Origin: Flavobacterium sp. W4I14
GTDB taxonomy: Bacteria > Bacteroidota > Bacteroidia > Sphingobacteriales > Sphingobacteriaceae
DNA: 64,000 bases
Assembly (NCBI GenBank): GCA_030817875.1
Contig: JAUSZU010000001.1
Location: forward strand, 3,286,001 to 3,350,000
Direction: 5' to 3'
A program made the position numbers and the translations under genes. The notes beneath the pieces are model-generated. The model saw only the letters and a list, made by a program, of their open reading frames with translations. It was not told the DNA's origin and did no database searches. Numbering within the stretch: position 1 is the first letter of the stretch; each line of letters begins with the position of its first letter. Positions 9,030 to 17,154 of the stretch are shown here, piece by piece.

Positions 9030-9917
9030 TTAAAGTAAAACTATCTTTAAAGCAAGCTCTACCGCTCCGTTATGAAGAAACTTTTTTGCCAGTTCGTGCA
9101 ACTCTCTTTCGCGGTTGGTTATATCACCTATAGTAGCATCGAGCACTTCTTTTACTTCTGCATGAACACTGACCAGGTCGATTTCTTCGTCGCTCGGTAA
9201 ATGTTCAACGTTTCCTAACATGCCCAAATCATTTCCCGATAATACTTTAGAAAAACGGACCGAATGCGGTAAACGGTCTACGCCTATACCCAATTTAGCC
9301 AAGGGTTTAGCTACTTTAAATAAATTGTCGTTGGTAACCCTACAGTACCAATCGCCACCTAAACGGGCTACAAGATCGATTTTATGCTGATCAATCCGAC
9401 CATTCTCATCTAAAATAGCTTCATTAATATGGATTACTTTTATTTCGGCCAGCACGAGGTTTCCTGCACCATGATGATTACCTAATGAAATCACCTCATT
9501 TACAACACATTCAAACTGCACTGGTGCTTCGGCAACTCTTGGTGGCCGAACCAGATCGGATTTCAACATGGTAAATCCCGCTTTCTCAAATTCGTTTACG
9601 CCTTTGGCATATTCGGTACTGGCCAAACTCATTTGCTGCACCATATCGTAATTTACAATATTGATAACACATTCTTTAACCTGCAGTACATTTTCCAAGC
9701 TATGTTTGGTGGTATTATCACGCACCCTCCTCGATGGGGAAAAAATACAGATCGGCGGATTTGTACTAAACATATTAAAGAAACTGAAGGGGCTTAAATT
9801 AATATTCCCTTCGGCATCAATAGTTGAGGCAAAACAGATCGGCCGTGGAGCGATAGCGTATTGCAAATAATTTTGCAGATCTAGGGGGGTTAAATCTTCG
9901 GTTTTAAGTGATACCAA
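9030..9917 (-). CDS. Flavin reductase-like FMN-binding protein next to the homogentisate genes
   Basis: A 295-residue protein with an FMN-binding split-barrel flavin reductase domain: APRPICFASTIDAEGNINLSPFSFFNMFSTNPP is the characteristic N-terminal signature and NIVNYDMVQQM follows. It is longer than simple flavin reductases, with an extra C-terminal ~90 residues (DVEH-like loops, ERELHELAKKFLHNG). It lies downstream of the fumarylacetoacetase gene on the same strand, with a palindromic repeat between them. From memory this pairing is common in Bacteroidota, so it may serve the tyrosine breakdown route, but no step in the standard pathway needs it. Confidence 0.85.
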   Translation of the reverse strand: MVSLKTEDLTPLDLQNYLQYAIAPRPICFASTIDAEGNINLSPFSFFNMFSTNPPICIFSPSRRVRDNTTKHSLENVLQVKECVINIVNYDMVQQMSLASTEYAKGVNEFEKAGFTMLKSDLVRPPRVAEAPVQFECVVNEVISLGNHHGAGNLVLAEIKVIHINEAILDENGRIDQHKIDLVARLGGDWYCRVTNDNLFKVAKPLAKLGIGVDRLPHSVRFSKVLSGNDLGMLGNVEHLPSDEEIDLVSVHAEVKEVLDATIGDITNRERELHELAKKFLHNGAVELALKIVLL

Positions 9918-10119
9918 AACTTTAAATGATTAAATTTTATAATTATGTTTTTGGAAAACAAATGCAGTGGTTAGTGAGAAACAGCAGTCTCGCTATACGC
10001 TATATTCCCGATGAAAAATCGGGAGATAACGCTACTATAGGGTTTAGTTAACCAGGCTAACCTAAGTAATTTAAACCAGAATCTCTTTTGATGATATTAT
10101 TTCTTTAGGTTTTTCGCAT
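9918..10119. other. Spacer between fumarylacetoacetase and flavin reductase genes, first part
   Basis: No gene is seen. The stretch holds short imperfect hairpins, including CCCGATGAAAAATCGGG at about 10000, and a fragment CAGGCTAACCTAAGTAATTT resembling the repeat seen at ~19435. The spacer continues with the perfect palindrome at 10120. Confidence 0.5.
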
Positions 10120-10163
10120 GGCCGTCATGCTGATCCGATAGCTATCGGATCAGCATGACGGCC
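10120..10163. repeat. 44-bp perfect palindrome
   Basis: The two 22-bp halves are exact reverse complements with no loop. The outer arm reads GGCCGTCATGCTGATC and the centre is CCGATAGCTATCGG. The ends match the GTCATGCTGA/TCAGCATGAC family found in other spacers. There is no T-tract on either side, so it is not a standard terminator; on the minus strand it would form a long hairpin in the mRNA between fumarylacetoacetase and flavin reductase. Confidence 0.9.
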
Positions 10164-10219
10164 GCCTTAATAATCTGGCATTAAATAAATTACCTTCTTA
10201 ATCAGTTTAAAGAACCTTT

Positions 10220-11215
10220 TTATTTCTTCAACGCCAGGATCGAAAAATCGGTATCTGCTTTAGTAATGGTATTGGTTAAAGCACCAAGGCCTGTAATTTC
10301 CATTTCCACAACATCGCCTGGCTGTAACCACTGTACTTTATAATCTGGATCGTTAAGCAAACCAGTCCCGTTTAATTCTAAGAAACAACCTGTACCTACT
10401 GTTCCTGAACCAATTACATCCCCTGGAAGAATATCTACACCGTAAGCACAACGTTCTATAATTTCGGCAAAAGTCCAGTCCATATCAGCAGCATTTCCTT
10501 TCGAAACTTCGATGCCATTTACCCGGCAGGTCATTTTAAGATCGTATGCATTACCCACATGTCCTTCTTTAGGCGCAACTTTATATTGCAACAATTCATC
10601 AGGCGTTACCAACCATGGGCCAATCACGGTAGAAAAATCTTTTCCTTTTGCAGGGCCCAAATTCAACAACATCTCTTCCATCTGCAAGGTACGGGCACTC
10701 ATATCGTTCATTACCATATAACCGGCAATGTATTCATCAGCCTCAGCAGCTTTAATATTTCTACCTTTTTTACCAATAACAATAGCAACCTCTAATTCGA
10801 AATCCAGTTTATCAAAATGGTCTGGCATACATTCAATTTCGCCAGTACCCTGAATAGCATTGTGGTTGGTGAAATAAAAGATCGGGTACTCGTCAAACTG
10901 AGGGATCATATCAACCTTTCTGTTTCTACGCGCCGCAGCAACATGCTGCCTGAAAGCGTATCCATCACGACAACTGGTAGGATGTGGAACAGGAGCTAAA
11001 ATCTCGTAAAAAATTTCTTCTTTAGCTGCTAAACTACCATCTTTTATTTGATCGTCTATCCTTTTTGCTCTTTCCATTAACACCTCGCCACCTTGCAAAA
11101 ACGTACTCATATTATCTGGAAGCAATTTATCGCAACTATTTAAGTTATAAATATGCCCGTTGATAAATATACCAAGATGCTCCCTGTCTTCAGTTTTATA
11201 AGATACTAGTTTCAT
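10220..11215 (-). CDS. Fumarylacetoacetate hydrolase family protein
   Basis: A 331-residue member of the FAH superfamily. The metal-binding acidic residues lie in the FELEVAIVIGKKGRNI segment (Glu residues), with the conserved NDMSARTLQ, GKDFSTVIGPWLV and PGDVIGSGTVGTGCF blocks that shape the active site. In this setting it should cut fumarylacetoacetate to fumarate and acetoacetate, the last step of tyrosine degradation. It lies divergent from, and ~0.8 kb away from, the homogentisate dioxygenase gene. The ATG start gives the usual MKLVSYKTED beginning. Confidence 0.92.
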   Translation of the reverse strand: MKLVSYKTEDREHLGIFINGHIYNLNSCDKLLPDNMSTFLQGGEVLMERAKRIDDQIKDGSLAAKEEIFYEILAPVPHPTSCRDGYAFRQHVAAARRNRKVDMIPQFDEYPIFYFTNHNAIQGTGEIECMPDHFDKLDFELEVAIVIGKKGRNIKAAEADEYIAGYMVMNDMSARTLQMEEMLLNLGPAKGKDFSTVIGPWLVTPDELLQYKVAPKEGHVGNAYDLKMTCRVNGIEVSKGNAADMDWTFAEIIERCAYGVDILPGDVIGSGTVGTGCFLELNGTGLLNDPDYKVQWLQPGDVVEMEITGLGALTNTITKADTDFSILALKK

Positions 11216-11282
11216 ATATGATTTGGTTAAATACGCGGTAAAGCTAAGAAATTAGGCCATTCAAAATAAAACTTAAACGTTA

Positions 11283-11738
11283 TTATTTTAATACGGTATA
11301 TTTCTGAAGGTTCGATTTAATTAAAGAAAAATCTTTTGCCTGAAGTGCTTTATAATGTTTTTTGTTGGAGAGTAAACCACCAATTAACATTCCACCCGAT
11401 ACGCCAACAGGTACACCCGCAGCAATAAGCACTACCGACTCGACCAACTTATCACTTTTTGCGGCCAATACAAAAAACGTTAAACCTCCGGCAATGGCCA
11501 GTGGTGCAGCAATCCCTTTACGGTGAATGTATAATGCACTGATACTGTCGGCACTTAATTTTATGGTATCCTTCCGGTTTCTGATAATTGTTAAACCATC
11601 ATCGGCTGCGGCGTAAAAGGAACCCCTTATTGCTTTTCCACTTCGGTCTATAACCCTAATGGTGTACTTGGCATTTTGTTGCGCAAAAGTGGCGTAGCTC
11701 AAGGCTAAAAAAAATAAGCATGTAAAAATAAATTTCAT
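11283..11738 (-). CDS. Hypothetical secreted or membrane protein
   Basis: A 151-residue protein of unknown family starting MKFIFTCLFFLALSYATFAQ, a clear signal peptide. The mature part begins with a short beta-rich domain (YTIRVIDRSGKAIRGSFYAAADDGLTI) and has two glycine/alanine-rich hydrophobic segments (about residues 70-85 and 95-120). The start four codons downstream of a first Met is preferred because it gives a normal signal peptide. It may be in one transcript with the fumarylacetoacetase gene 67 bp downstream. Confidence 0.65.
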   Translation of the reverse strand: MKFIFTCLFFLALSYATFAQQNAKYTIRVIDRSGKAIRGSFYAAADDGLTIIRNRKDTIKLSADSISALYIHRKGIAAPLAIAGGLTFFVLAAKSDKLVESVVLIAAGVPVGVSGGMLIGGLLSNKKHYKALQAKDFSLIKSNLQKYTVLK

Positions 11739-11821
11739 CGGGATGATCATATAGTAAGTAATTAAAGGTAATTAAAATTTCAACTTTTAAATAAAATACT
11801 TACCTTGGTGCCATTAAAACC

Positions 11822-11923
11822 ATGATCTTAAAAGCATTACATATTAATCTAGTAAACGACGCTATTGCGGCCCGTCGCTATAAGATGCTATCCAAGCTGA
11901 TCATGGCTCAATATTCTCTGTAA
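11822..11923 (+). CDS. Possible 33-residue basic peptide upstream of hmgA
   Basis: A short frame starts ATG ATC TTA AAA and ends TAA, encoding a peptide with a basic helical centre (AIAARRYKMLSKLIMAQYSL). It lies 95 bp before homogentisate dioxygenase on the same strand. TACCTTGG at 11801-11808 resembles a -7 element. The even spread of Leu/Ile and basic residues suggests an amphipathic helix, so it could be a real small protein or a leader peptide. Without conservation data this stays tentative. Confidence 0.35.
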   Translation: MILKALHINLVNDAIAARRYKMLSKLIMAQYSL

Positions 11924-12018
11924 TTTCTACTCCCTTTCTTTTTTAATTGAAACGCATTATCGTTTTGATTGTTAACTTATTAGGATTTTTTCTTTTCTAA
12001 CCATAACATCACTTTATT

Positions 12019-13185
12019 ATGCCTATTTATCATAAATTGGGGCAGATTCCAGCTAAACGTCACACGGTTTTTCGTAAACCTGATGGAAATCTTTATGCCG
12101 AAGAATTGGTATCAACCGAAGGTTTTTCGAGCTTATATTCATTGGTTTATCATTGTCACCCGCCAACCATTGTAAAACATTTGGGCGAAGCATATAGTAT
12201 TGAGCCAAAAATAGCACGCGAAAAACACCTGAAACACACAAGTTTAATCGGTTTCAATATTAAACCTGAAGATGATTTTCTAAAAAGCAGAAAAGCCGTC
12301 CTGGTAAATAGCGATCTACATATCGTTCTGGCAGCGCCGAGAAAATCGATGACCGATTATTTCTACAAAAATAGCCAGGCTGACGAGATGATCTTTGTGC
12401 ATGAAGGTTCTGGAAAGCTGAAAACAGGATTCGGAGAAATTAAGTTTGCTTATGGTGATTATCTGATCATCCCGAGGGGAACCATTTACCAAATGGAGTT
12501 TGATACTGAACAAAACAGACTGTTTATTGTAGAAAGTTTTAGTCCGTTAAGACCACCAAAAAGATATTTAAACCAGTTTGGACAGTTAATGGAACACGCA
12601 CCTTACTGTGAGCGTGATTTAAGGTTACCAGAAAACTTGCAAACCTTTGATGAATACGGCGATTTTAAAGTACTGATTAAAAAACAAGGGTTAATTTATC
12701 CGTATACGTATGGTACACATCCTTTTGATTATGTAGGCTGGGACGGTTATCATTATCCATATGCTTTCTCTATTCATGATTTTGAGCCGATAACAGGCCG
12801 TTTACACCAACCACCGCCCGTTCACCAAACTTTCGAAGGACACAATTTTGTGGTTTGCTCTTTTGTTCCCCGCAAATACGATTACCACCCGGATTCTATT
12901 CCTGCACCTTATAACCATAGCAATGTAGACAGCGATGAAGTGCTTTATTATGTAGATGGTGATTTTATGAGCCGTAAGAGTGTAGTTAAGGGGCAGATCA
13001 CCTTACACCCTGGAGGTATCCCACATGGGCCACATCCGGGTACGGTAGAAAAATCGATCGGAAAAGAAAAAACAGATGAGCTGGCTGTAATGATCGATCC
13101 ATTTAAACCTTTAATGCTTACACAGGATGCCCTGGATATTGAGGACGAAAATTATCATAAAAGCTGGCAGATTAACGTAGAGTAA
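12019..13185 (+). CDS. hmgA: Homogentisate 1,2-dioxygenase
   Basis: A 388-residue cupin-type ring-cleavage dioxygenase that opens homogentisate to maleylacetoacetate. The iron site is visible in PYNHSNVDSDEVLYY (His ~299, Glu ~305) and GGIPHGPHPG (His ~336). The N-terminal ERHTVF-type start of the family appears here as AKRHTVFRKPDG. It is shorter than the ~430-residue proteobacterial and animal enzymes, as is usual in Bacteroidota. It is followed after 112 bp by 4-hydroxyphenylpyruvate dioxygenase on the same strand. Confidence 0.95.
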   Translation: MPIYHKLGQIPAKRHTVFRKPDGNLYAEELVSTEGFSSLYSLVYHCHPPTIVKHLGEAYSIEPKIAREKHLKHTSLIGFNIKPEDDFLKSRKAVLVNSDLHIVLAAPRKSMTDYFYKNSQADEMIFVHEGSGKLKTGFGEIKFAYGDYLIIPRGTIYQMEFDTEQNRLFIVESFSPLRPPKRYLNQFGQLMEHAPYCERDLRLPENLQTFDEYGDFKVLIKKQGLIYPYTYGTHPFDYVGWDGYHYPYAFSIHDFEPITGRLHQPPPVHQTFEGHNFVVCSFVPRKYDYHPDSIPAPYNHSNVDSDEVLYYVDGDFMSRKSVVKGQITLHPGGIPHGPHPGTVEKSIGKEKTDELAVMIDPFKPLMLTQDALDIEDENYHKSWQINVE

Positions 13186-13243
13186 AGCTAGGATGATTAA
13201 GATTTCGGGATTATAGGATTTAAGCTCTTTAAAGTAACATGCA

Positions 13244-13285
13244 CAGTTAACCGATTTAAACAATTAAGCGGTTAACCATTTAAAA
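13244..13285. repeat. TTAACC-type A+T-rich repeat
   Basis: The spacer between hmgA and hppD contains AGTTAACCGATTTAAACAAT followed by TAAGCGGTTAACCATTTAAA. Similar TTAACC blocks occur at 33824-33910 and 43000-43210. Confidence 0.6.
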
Positions 13286-13297
13286 ATAACAACAACA

Positions 13298-14428
13298 ATG
13301 GAAACACAAACATTCGCAGAAAAAATATCAAAAGCACCAGATTTTCTGCCTATTAACGGAACAGATTATATCGAATTTTATGTAGGCAACGCTAAACAAG
13401 CGGCTCACTACTACAAAACTGCATTTGGGTTTCAAAGCCTGGCTTATGCCGGACCAGAAACTGGCGTACGCGATCGTTCATCATATGTATTGCAACAAGG
13501 TAAAATCAGATTGATCTTAACCACAGCATTAAAATCAGATCATCCAATAGCAGAGCATGTAAAAAAACATGGCGACGGGGTAAAAATATTGGCCCTTTGG
13601 GTAGACGATGCCTATAGTGCCTTTGAAGAAACCACAAAACGTGGTGCTAAACCATACATGGAGCCTAAAACTTTAACAGATGAACACGGTGAAGTTAAAA
13701 TGAGTGGTATTTACACTTATGGCGAAACGGTGCACATGTTTATTGAGCGTAAAAACTATACCGGAACTTTTATGCCAGGTTACCGTGTTTGGGAAAGTGA
13801 TTATCAACCTGCCGATGCTGGTCTTTTATACATCGACCATTGTGTGGGTAATGTAGGATGGAACCGCATGAATGAAGCCGTACAATGGTATGAGGATGTA
13901 ATGGGCTTCGTAAATATCTTATCTTTTGATGATAAACAGATCAACACCGAATATTCGGCTTTAATGAGTAAGGTTATGAGTAATGGAAATGGCTTTTCAA
14001 AATTCCCGATCAACGAGCCTGCTGAAGGTAAAAAGAAATCGCAGATTGAAGAATACCTGGAATATTATGAGGGTGAAGGCGTTCAGCACATTGCTGTTGC
14101 CACTAAAGATATTGTTAAAACCGTTAAAGAATTAAAATCACGCGGTGTAGAGTTTTTAAGTGCACCACCAGAGGCCTATTACGACATGATGCCGCAACGC
14201 GTAGGTAAAATTGATGAAGAAATATCTTTATTGGAAAGCCTGGGCATTTTGGTTGATTGTGATGAAGAAGGATATTTGTTGCAGATTTTCACTAAACCAG
14301 TTGAAGACCGCCCTACCCTTTTCTTTGAGATTATTCAGCGTAAAGGTGCACAGAGTTTTGGAGCGGGTAACTTTAAAGCATTATTCGAATCGTTAGAGCG
14401 TGAGCAGGAATTAAGAGGCAACTTATAA
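13298..14428 (+). CDS. hppD: 4-hydroxyphenylpyruvate dioxygenase
   Basis: A 376-residue VOC-fold enzyme that converts 4-hydroxyphenylpyruvate to homogentisate. It has two tandem glyoxalase-like halves. The Fe(II) ligands are all in the second half: His ~181 in IDHCVGNV, His ~264 in VQHIAVAT and Glu ~344 in LFFEIIQRKG. The C-terminal helix FGAGNFKALFESLEREQELRG, which gates the active site, is complete. Together with hmgA and the fumarylacetoacetase it forms the core of tyrosine breakdown. A strong terminator follows. Confidence 0.96.
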   Translation: METQTFAEKISKAPDFLPINGTDYIEFYVGNAKQAAHYYKTAFGFQSLAYAGPETGVRDRSSYVLQQGKIRLILTTALKSDHPIAEHVKKHGDGVKILALWVDDAYSAFEETTKRGAKPYMEPKTLTDEHGEVKMSGIYTYGETVHMFIERKNYTGTFMPGYRVWESDYQPADAGLLYIDHCVGNVGWNRMNEAVQWYEDVMGFVNILSFDDKQINTEYSALMSKVMSNGNGFSKFPINEPAEGKKKSQIEEYLEYYEGEGVQHIAVATKDIVKTVKELKSRGVEFLSAPPEAYYDMMPQRVGKIDEEISLLESLGILVDCDEEGYLLQIFTKPVEDRPTLFFEIIQRKGAQSFGAGNFKALFESLEREQELRGNL

Positions 14429-14450
14429 TATTATCACTAACTAAACTTAG

Positions 14451-14479
14451 GGCAATCAGTAATCTGGTTGCCTTTTTTT
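14451..14479 (+). terminator. Rho-independent terminator after hppD
   Basis: GGCAATCAG and CTGGTTGCC form a 9-bp stem with one G-U pair and a TAAT loop, followed by a T7 tract. It lies 22 bp after the hppD stop. Confidence 0.88.
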
Positions 14480-14559
14480 ATTTACTCATTTTTAGGTATG
14501 TGTTTAGCAAAAAAAATGATTAAATTTAGTTACACACAAATATTTAAACCTTAATTATT

Positions 14560-15030
14560 ATGAGAACAAAATTAACGCTGGTTTTATTACTGGCTGCATC
14601 ATTCAGTGGCTTCGCACAAACAAAGGCCGAAATTGTTAAAAACATCAATCAATTACTGGCAAAAGCCATCGGCGGAACCAACATTACTTTGCATAATGGT
14701 ACGGAAACAGCGTTTACCATTACAGCAAATTCATTTTCAATTGATGAGGAAATGAATTTCGGGGTTTTTACAATGGGAAAAACATTTGCCAGTTCAGATC
14801 GTGCCAAAGAAGAAACCAGCACCACGTCTCAAATACAGACTTGGAACGGGTTCAAGGTTAACCCTGAACAAAAAGACCCAAAAATTAAATCAGTTTATCC
14901 GGTTTTTACTAAACGCGATGGAGAACCTGATAATGATAAAAATGGAATTAAATATTATTGTTTAGCTGGTGATGAGGAGAAATTGATAGCAGCATTAACA
15001 CAGTTGCAGGGACTTTATAAGAAAAAATAG
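14560..15030 (+). CDS. Hypothetical secreted protein
   Basis: A 156-residue protein with a signal peptide (MRTKLTLVLLLAASFSGFAQ). The mature part starts with a helix (KAEIVKNINQLLAKAIGG), continues with beta strands and ends in a helix (EEKLIAALTQLQGLYKK). The general plan resembles small periplasmic proteins of Bacteroidota, but I do not recognise the family. It has its own terminator on both sides, so it is transcribed alone. Confidence 0.65.
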   Translation: MRTKLTLVLLLAASFSGFAQTKAEIVKNINQLLAKAIGGTNITLHNGTETAFTITANSFSIDEEMNFGVFTMGKTFASSDRAKEETSTTSQIQTWNGFKVNPEQKDPKIKSVYPVFTKRDGEPDNDKNGIKYYCLAGDEEKLIAALTQLQGLYKKK

Positions 15031-15040
15031 TTAAGTAATA

Positions 15041-15090
15041 TTTAAATAGCTCGTCATTCCCGCGCAGGTGGGAATGACGAGCTATTTAAA
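15041..15090. terminator. 21-bp perfect inverted repeat between convergent genes
   Basis: The left arm 15041-15061 (starting TTTAAATAGCTCGTCATTC) and right arm 15070-15090 are exact reverse complements around an 8-nt loop (GCGCAGGT). Both ends carry T-rich sequence in the right orientation, so it can end transcription from both sides. It abuts the stop codon of poxB and also carries the GTCATTCC core of the repeat family. Confidence 0.8.
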
Positions 15091-15091
15091 A

Positions 15092-16828
15092 CTACAACAC
15101 TTCCCCCAAATGTTTATAATTCGATTTTATTGTATCCATAACCTCGCTCATTTTTCCACCCAGCATTAATTTTGCCATCGATTCTGTCATCCCTTTGATT
15201 TGAGCCCATTCTATTTTTGGTGGCATGGCTAAAGCGTTGGGGTTGGTCATGATATTCAATAGAACAGGGCCAGTTTCATTAAGTGCATGACTGATTGCTG
15301 TTTCCACTTCTTCCGGTTTAGAAACCGTTATTCCTTTAAAACCCATTGCTTGGGCTACCAATGCAAAATCAGGGTTAATCATATCTGTTTCGTTATCCGG
15401 TAAGCCATCAACTTCCATTTCTAGCTTAACCATCCCTAAAGCCCTGTTGTTAAAAACGATTAGCTTAACTGGTAGATTATATTGTTTAATGGTTGCCAGA
15501 TCGCCTAAGAGCATTGATAAACCACCATCGCCACAAAGAGCAATTACCTGTTTTTCGGGATGTGCTAAAGCAGCCCCAATGGCCATGGGCATAGCGTTTG
15601 CCATTGAGCCATGGTTAAAAGATCCAAGCATTTTACGTTTGCCCGTTCCATCAATAAATCGTGCACCCCAAACGCAGCACATTCCCGTATCTACTGTAAA
15701 AATGGCATCATCAGCTGCCAAACGGTTTATGGTTTCAGCTACAAATTCGGGTTGGATTTTATTTTCTTCGCCCTGATCGTTTACATAAACTTGTTGTCTT
15801 TCTTTAACCTTTTGATAGAACTCGAGTTGGGTTTTTAGAAAATTTTCATCTTTCTTCTCTTCTAAAAGTGGTAATAATGCTTTCACTGAATCATTTATAT
15901 TTCCGCATAAACCCATCGTTAGTTTTGCTCTCCTTCCCAGCCGTTCCGGTCTCTCGTCAATCTGAATAATCTTGTTTTTTTCGGGCATAAAATTTACATA
16001 AGGAAAATCCGTTCCCAACAACAGCACCACATCAGCTTCGTGCATGGCATGGTAACCCGATGGCTGACCTAAAAGACCTGTCATGCCAACTTCGTAAGGA
16101 TTATCATATTGGATGCCCATTTTACCACGGAATGAAAACCCAACTGGTGCTTTTAATTTAGCCGCAAGTGCTACCACTTCATCATGTGCTTCGGCTGCCC
16201 CTATTCCACAGTAGAGCATAATTTTCTTTTGACTGTTCAGTAGCGAAGCCAAACCCTGTAGTTCCAGATCGGAAGGGCGTATGACCGGCTTATTATTAAA
16301 AAACTGCATGGAAGTAACACTTTCTATGGCATCCATTTGGGCTACATCGCCAGGCAAGCCAAAAACTGCAACTCCTTTTTTATGAATGGCATGTTGAATG
16401 GCCGTTTGAAACATTCTTGGAACTTGTGCCGCAGTAGTGGCTACCTGGTTGTAATAACTGCAATCATCGAATAACTTAATGGTATTGGTTTCCTGAAAAA
16501 AATCCATTCCGAATTCGCCTGTTGAGATAGTTGAAGCAATGGCAATTACGGGAACATGAGAACGGTGCGCATCATAAAGCCCATTAATCAAATGCACATG
16601 CCCAGGCCCACAACTTCCGGCGCAACAGGCTATTCCATCAAGTTCAGCTTCTGCTGCTGCAGCAAAGGCTCCAACTTCTTCATTGCGAACGTGGATCCAC
16701 TTGATTTTGCCGTTTCGCCTTACCGCATCGTTAAAATAATTTAAACTGTCTCCAGTAACGGCGTAAACTCTTTTTACACCAACTTCAACCAGCATTTCAA
16801 CTAGTTGTTCTGCCACATTTTTACTCAT
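15092..16828 (-). CDS. poxB: Pyruvate dehydrogenase (quinone) / pyruvate oxidase, thiamine diphosphate enzyme
   Basis: A 578-residue ThDP-dependent enzyme of the PoxB type, which decarboxylates pyruvate to acetate and passes electrons to quinone through FAD. The three usual domains are present: the N-terminal pyrimidine-binding domain with HVRNEEVGAFAAAAEAEL (catalytic Glu) and GSCGPGHVHLINGLYDA, a central FAD domain (~190-330), and the C-terminal pyrophosphate domain with GDGGLSMLLGDLATIKQYN and NN for Mg-ThDP. The C-terminal membrane-binding tail of the E. coli enzyme is not obvious, so membrane attachment is uncertain. It is a single-gene transcript. Confidence 0.88.
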   Translation of the reverse strand: MSKNVAEQLVEMLVEVGVKRVYAVTGDSLNYFNDAVRRNGKIKWIHVRNEEVGAFAAAAEAELDGIACCAGSCGPGHVHLINGLYDAHRSHVPVIAIASTISTGEFGMDFFQETNTIKLFDDCSYYNQVATTAAQVPRMFQTAIQHAIHKKGVAVFGLPGDVAQMDAIESVTSMQFFNNKPVIRPSDLELQGLASLLNSQKKIMLYCGIGAAEAHDEVVALAAKLKAPVGFSFRGKMGIQYDNPYEVGMTGLLGQPSGYHAMHEADVVLLLGTDFPYVNFMPEKNKIIQIDERPERLGRRAKLTMGLCGNINDSVKALLPLLEEKKDENFLKTQLEFYQKVKERQQVYVNDQGEENKIQPEFVAETINRLAADDAIFTVDTGMCCVWGARFIDGTGKRKMLGSFNHGSMANAMPMAIGAALAHPEKQVIALCGDGGLSMLLGDLATIKQYNLPVKLIVFNNRALGMVKLEMEVDGLPDNETDMINPDFALVAQAMGFKGITVSKPEEVETAISHALNETGPVLLNIMTNPNALAMPPKIEWAQIKGMTESMAKLMLGGKMSEVMDTIKSNYKHLGEVL

Positions 16829-17113
16829 GAAGGTATTTTTTTAATCAGGATTGTTTATTGTTACTTATAAATAGATGAAGCACTTATATTGTTTTGAATA
16901 ACAGATAGAAAATAAGCCAATCTGACTTACTGAAGACTTTCATCAGAGCGGTTGTAACAGAAGTATGGCAATATGGAATGGATGAAGTTTCTTCACTAAA
17001 ACTTCATAATTGAAGTGCACCTTTGATATAACAAAACACGAAGCGATTTCAATTTTGTTAAATTCTAAAAACTCATAATTAGTTTTTTAGTTTTCCGGTT
17101 ACCCTTATCTGAT
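16829..17113. other. Gene-free spacer upstream of poxB
   Basis: No protein-coding frame or tRNA is seen. The part next to poxB should hold its promoter on the minus strand. On the plus strand the stretch runs into a strong terminator at 17114, which makes a short plus-strand RNA possible. CACCTTTG at 17016-17023 is one mismatch from a -7 element. Confidence 0.4.
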
Positions 17114-17147
17114 ACCTCATGTATTGCAAAATACATGAGGTTTTTTT
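17114..17147 (+). terminator. Terminator hairpin with T-tract on the plus strand only
   Basis: ACCTCATGTAT and ATACATGAGGT form an 11-bp perfect stem with a 6-nt loop, followed by T7. There is no plus-strand gene upstream. On the minus strand the hairpin lies 8 nt after the DsbA-like stop codon but has no T-tract there. Confidence 0.7.
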
Positions 17148-17154
17148 ATGCAAA

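Noticed and set aside
16829..17113. A tRNA gene in the poxB spacer
   Set aside because: No cloverleaf with a GTTC-type T arm and matching acceptor stem can be drawn.
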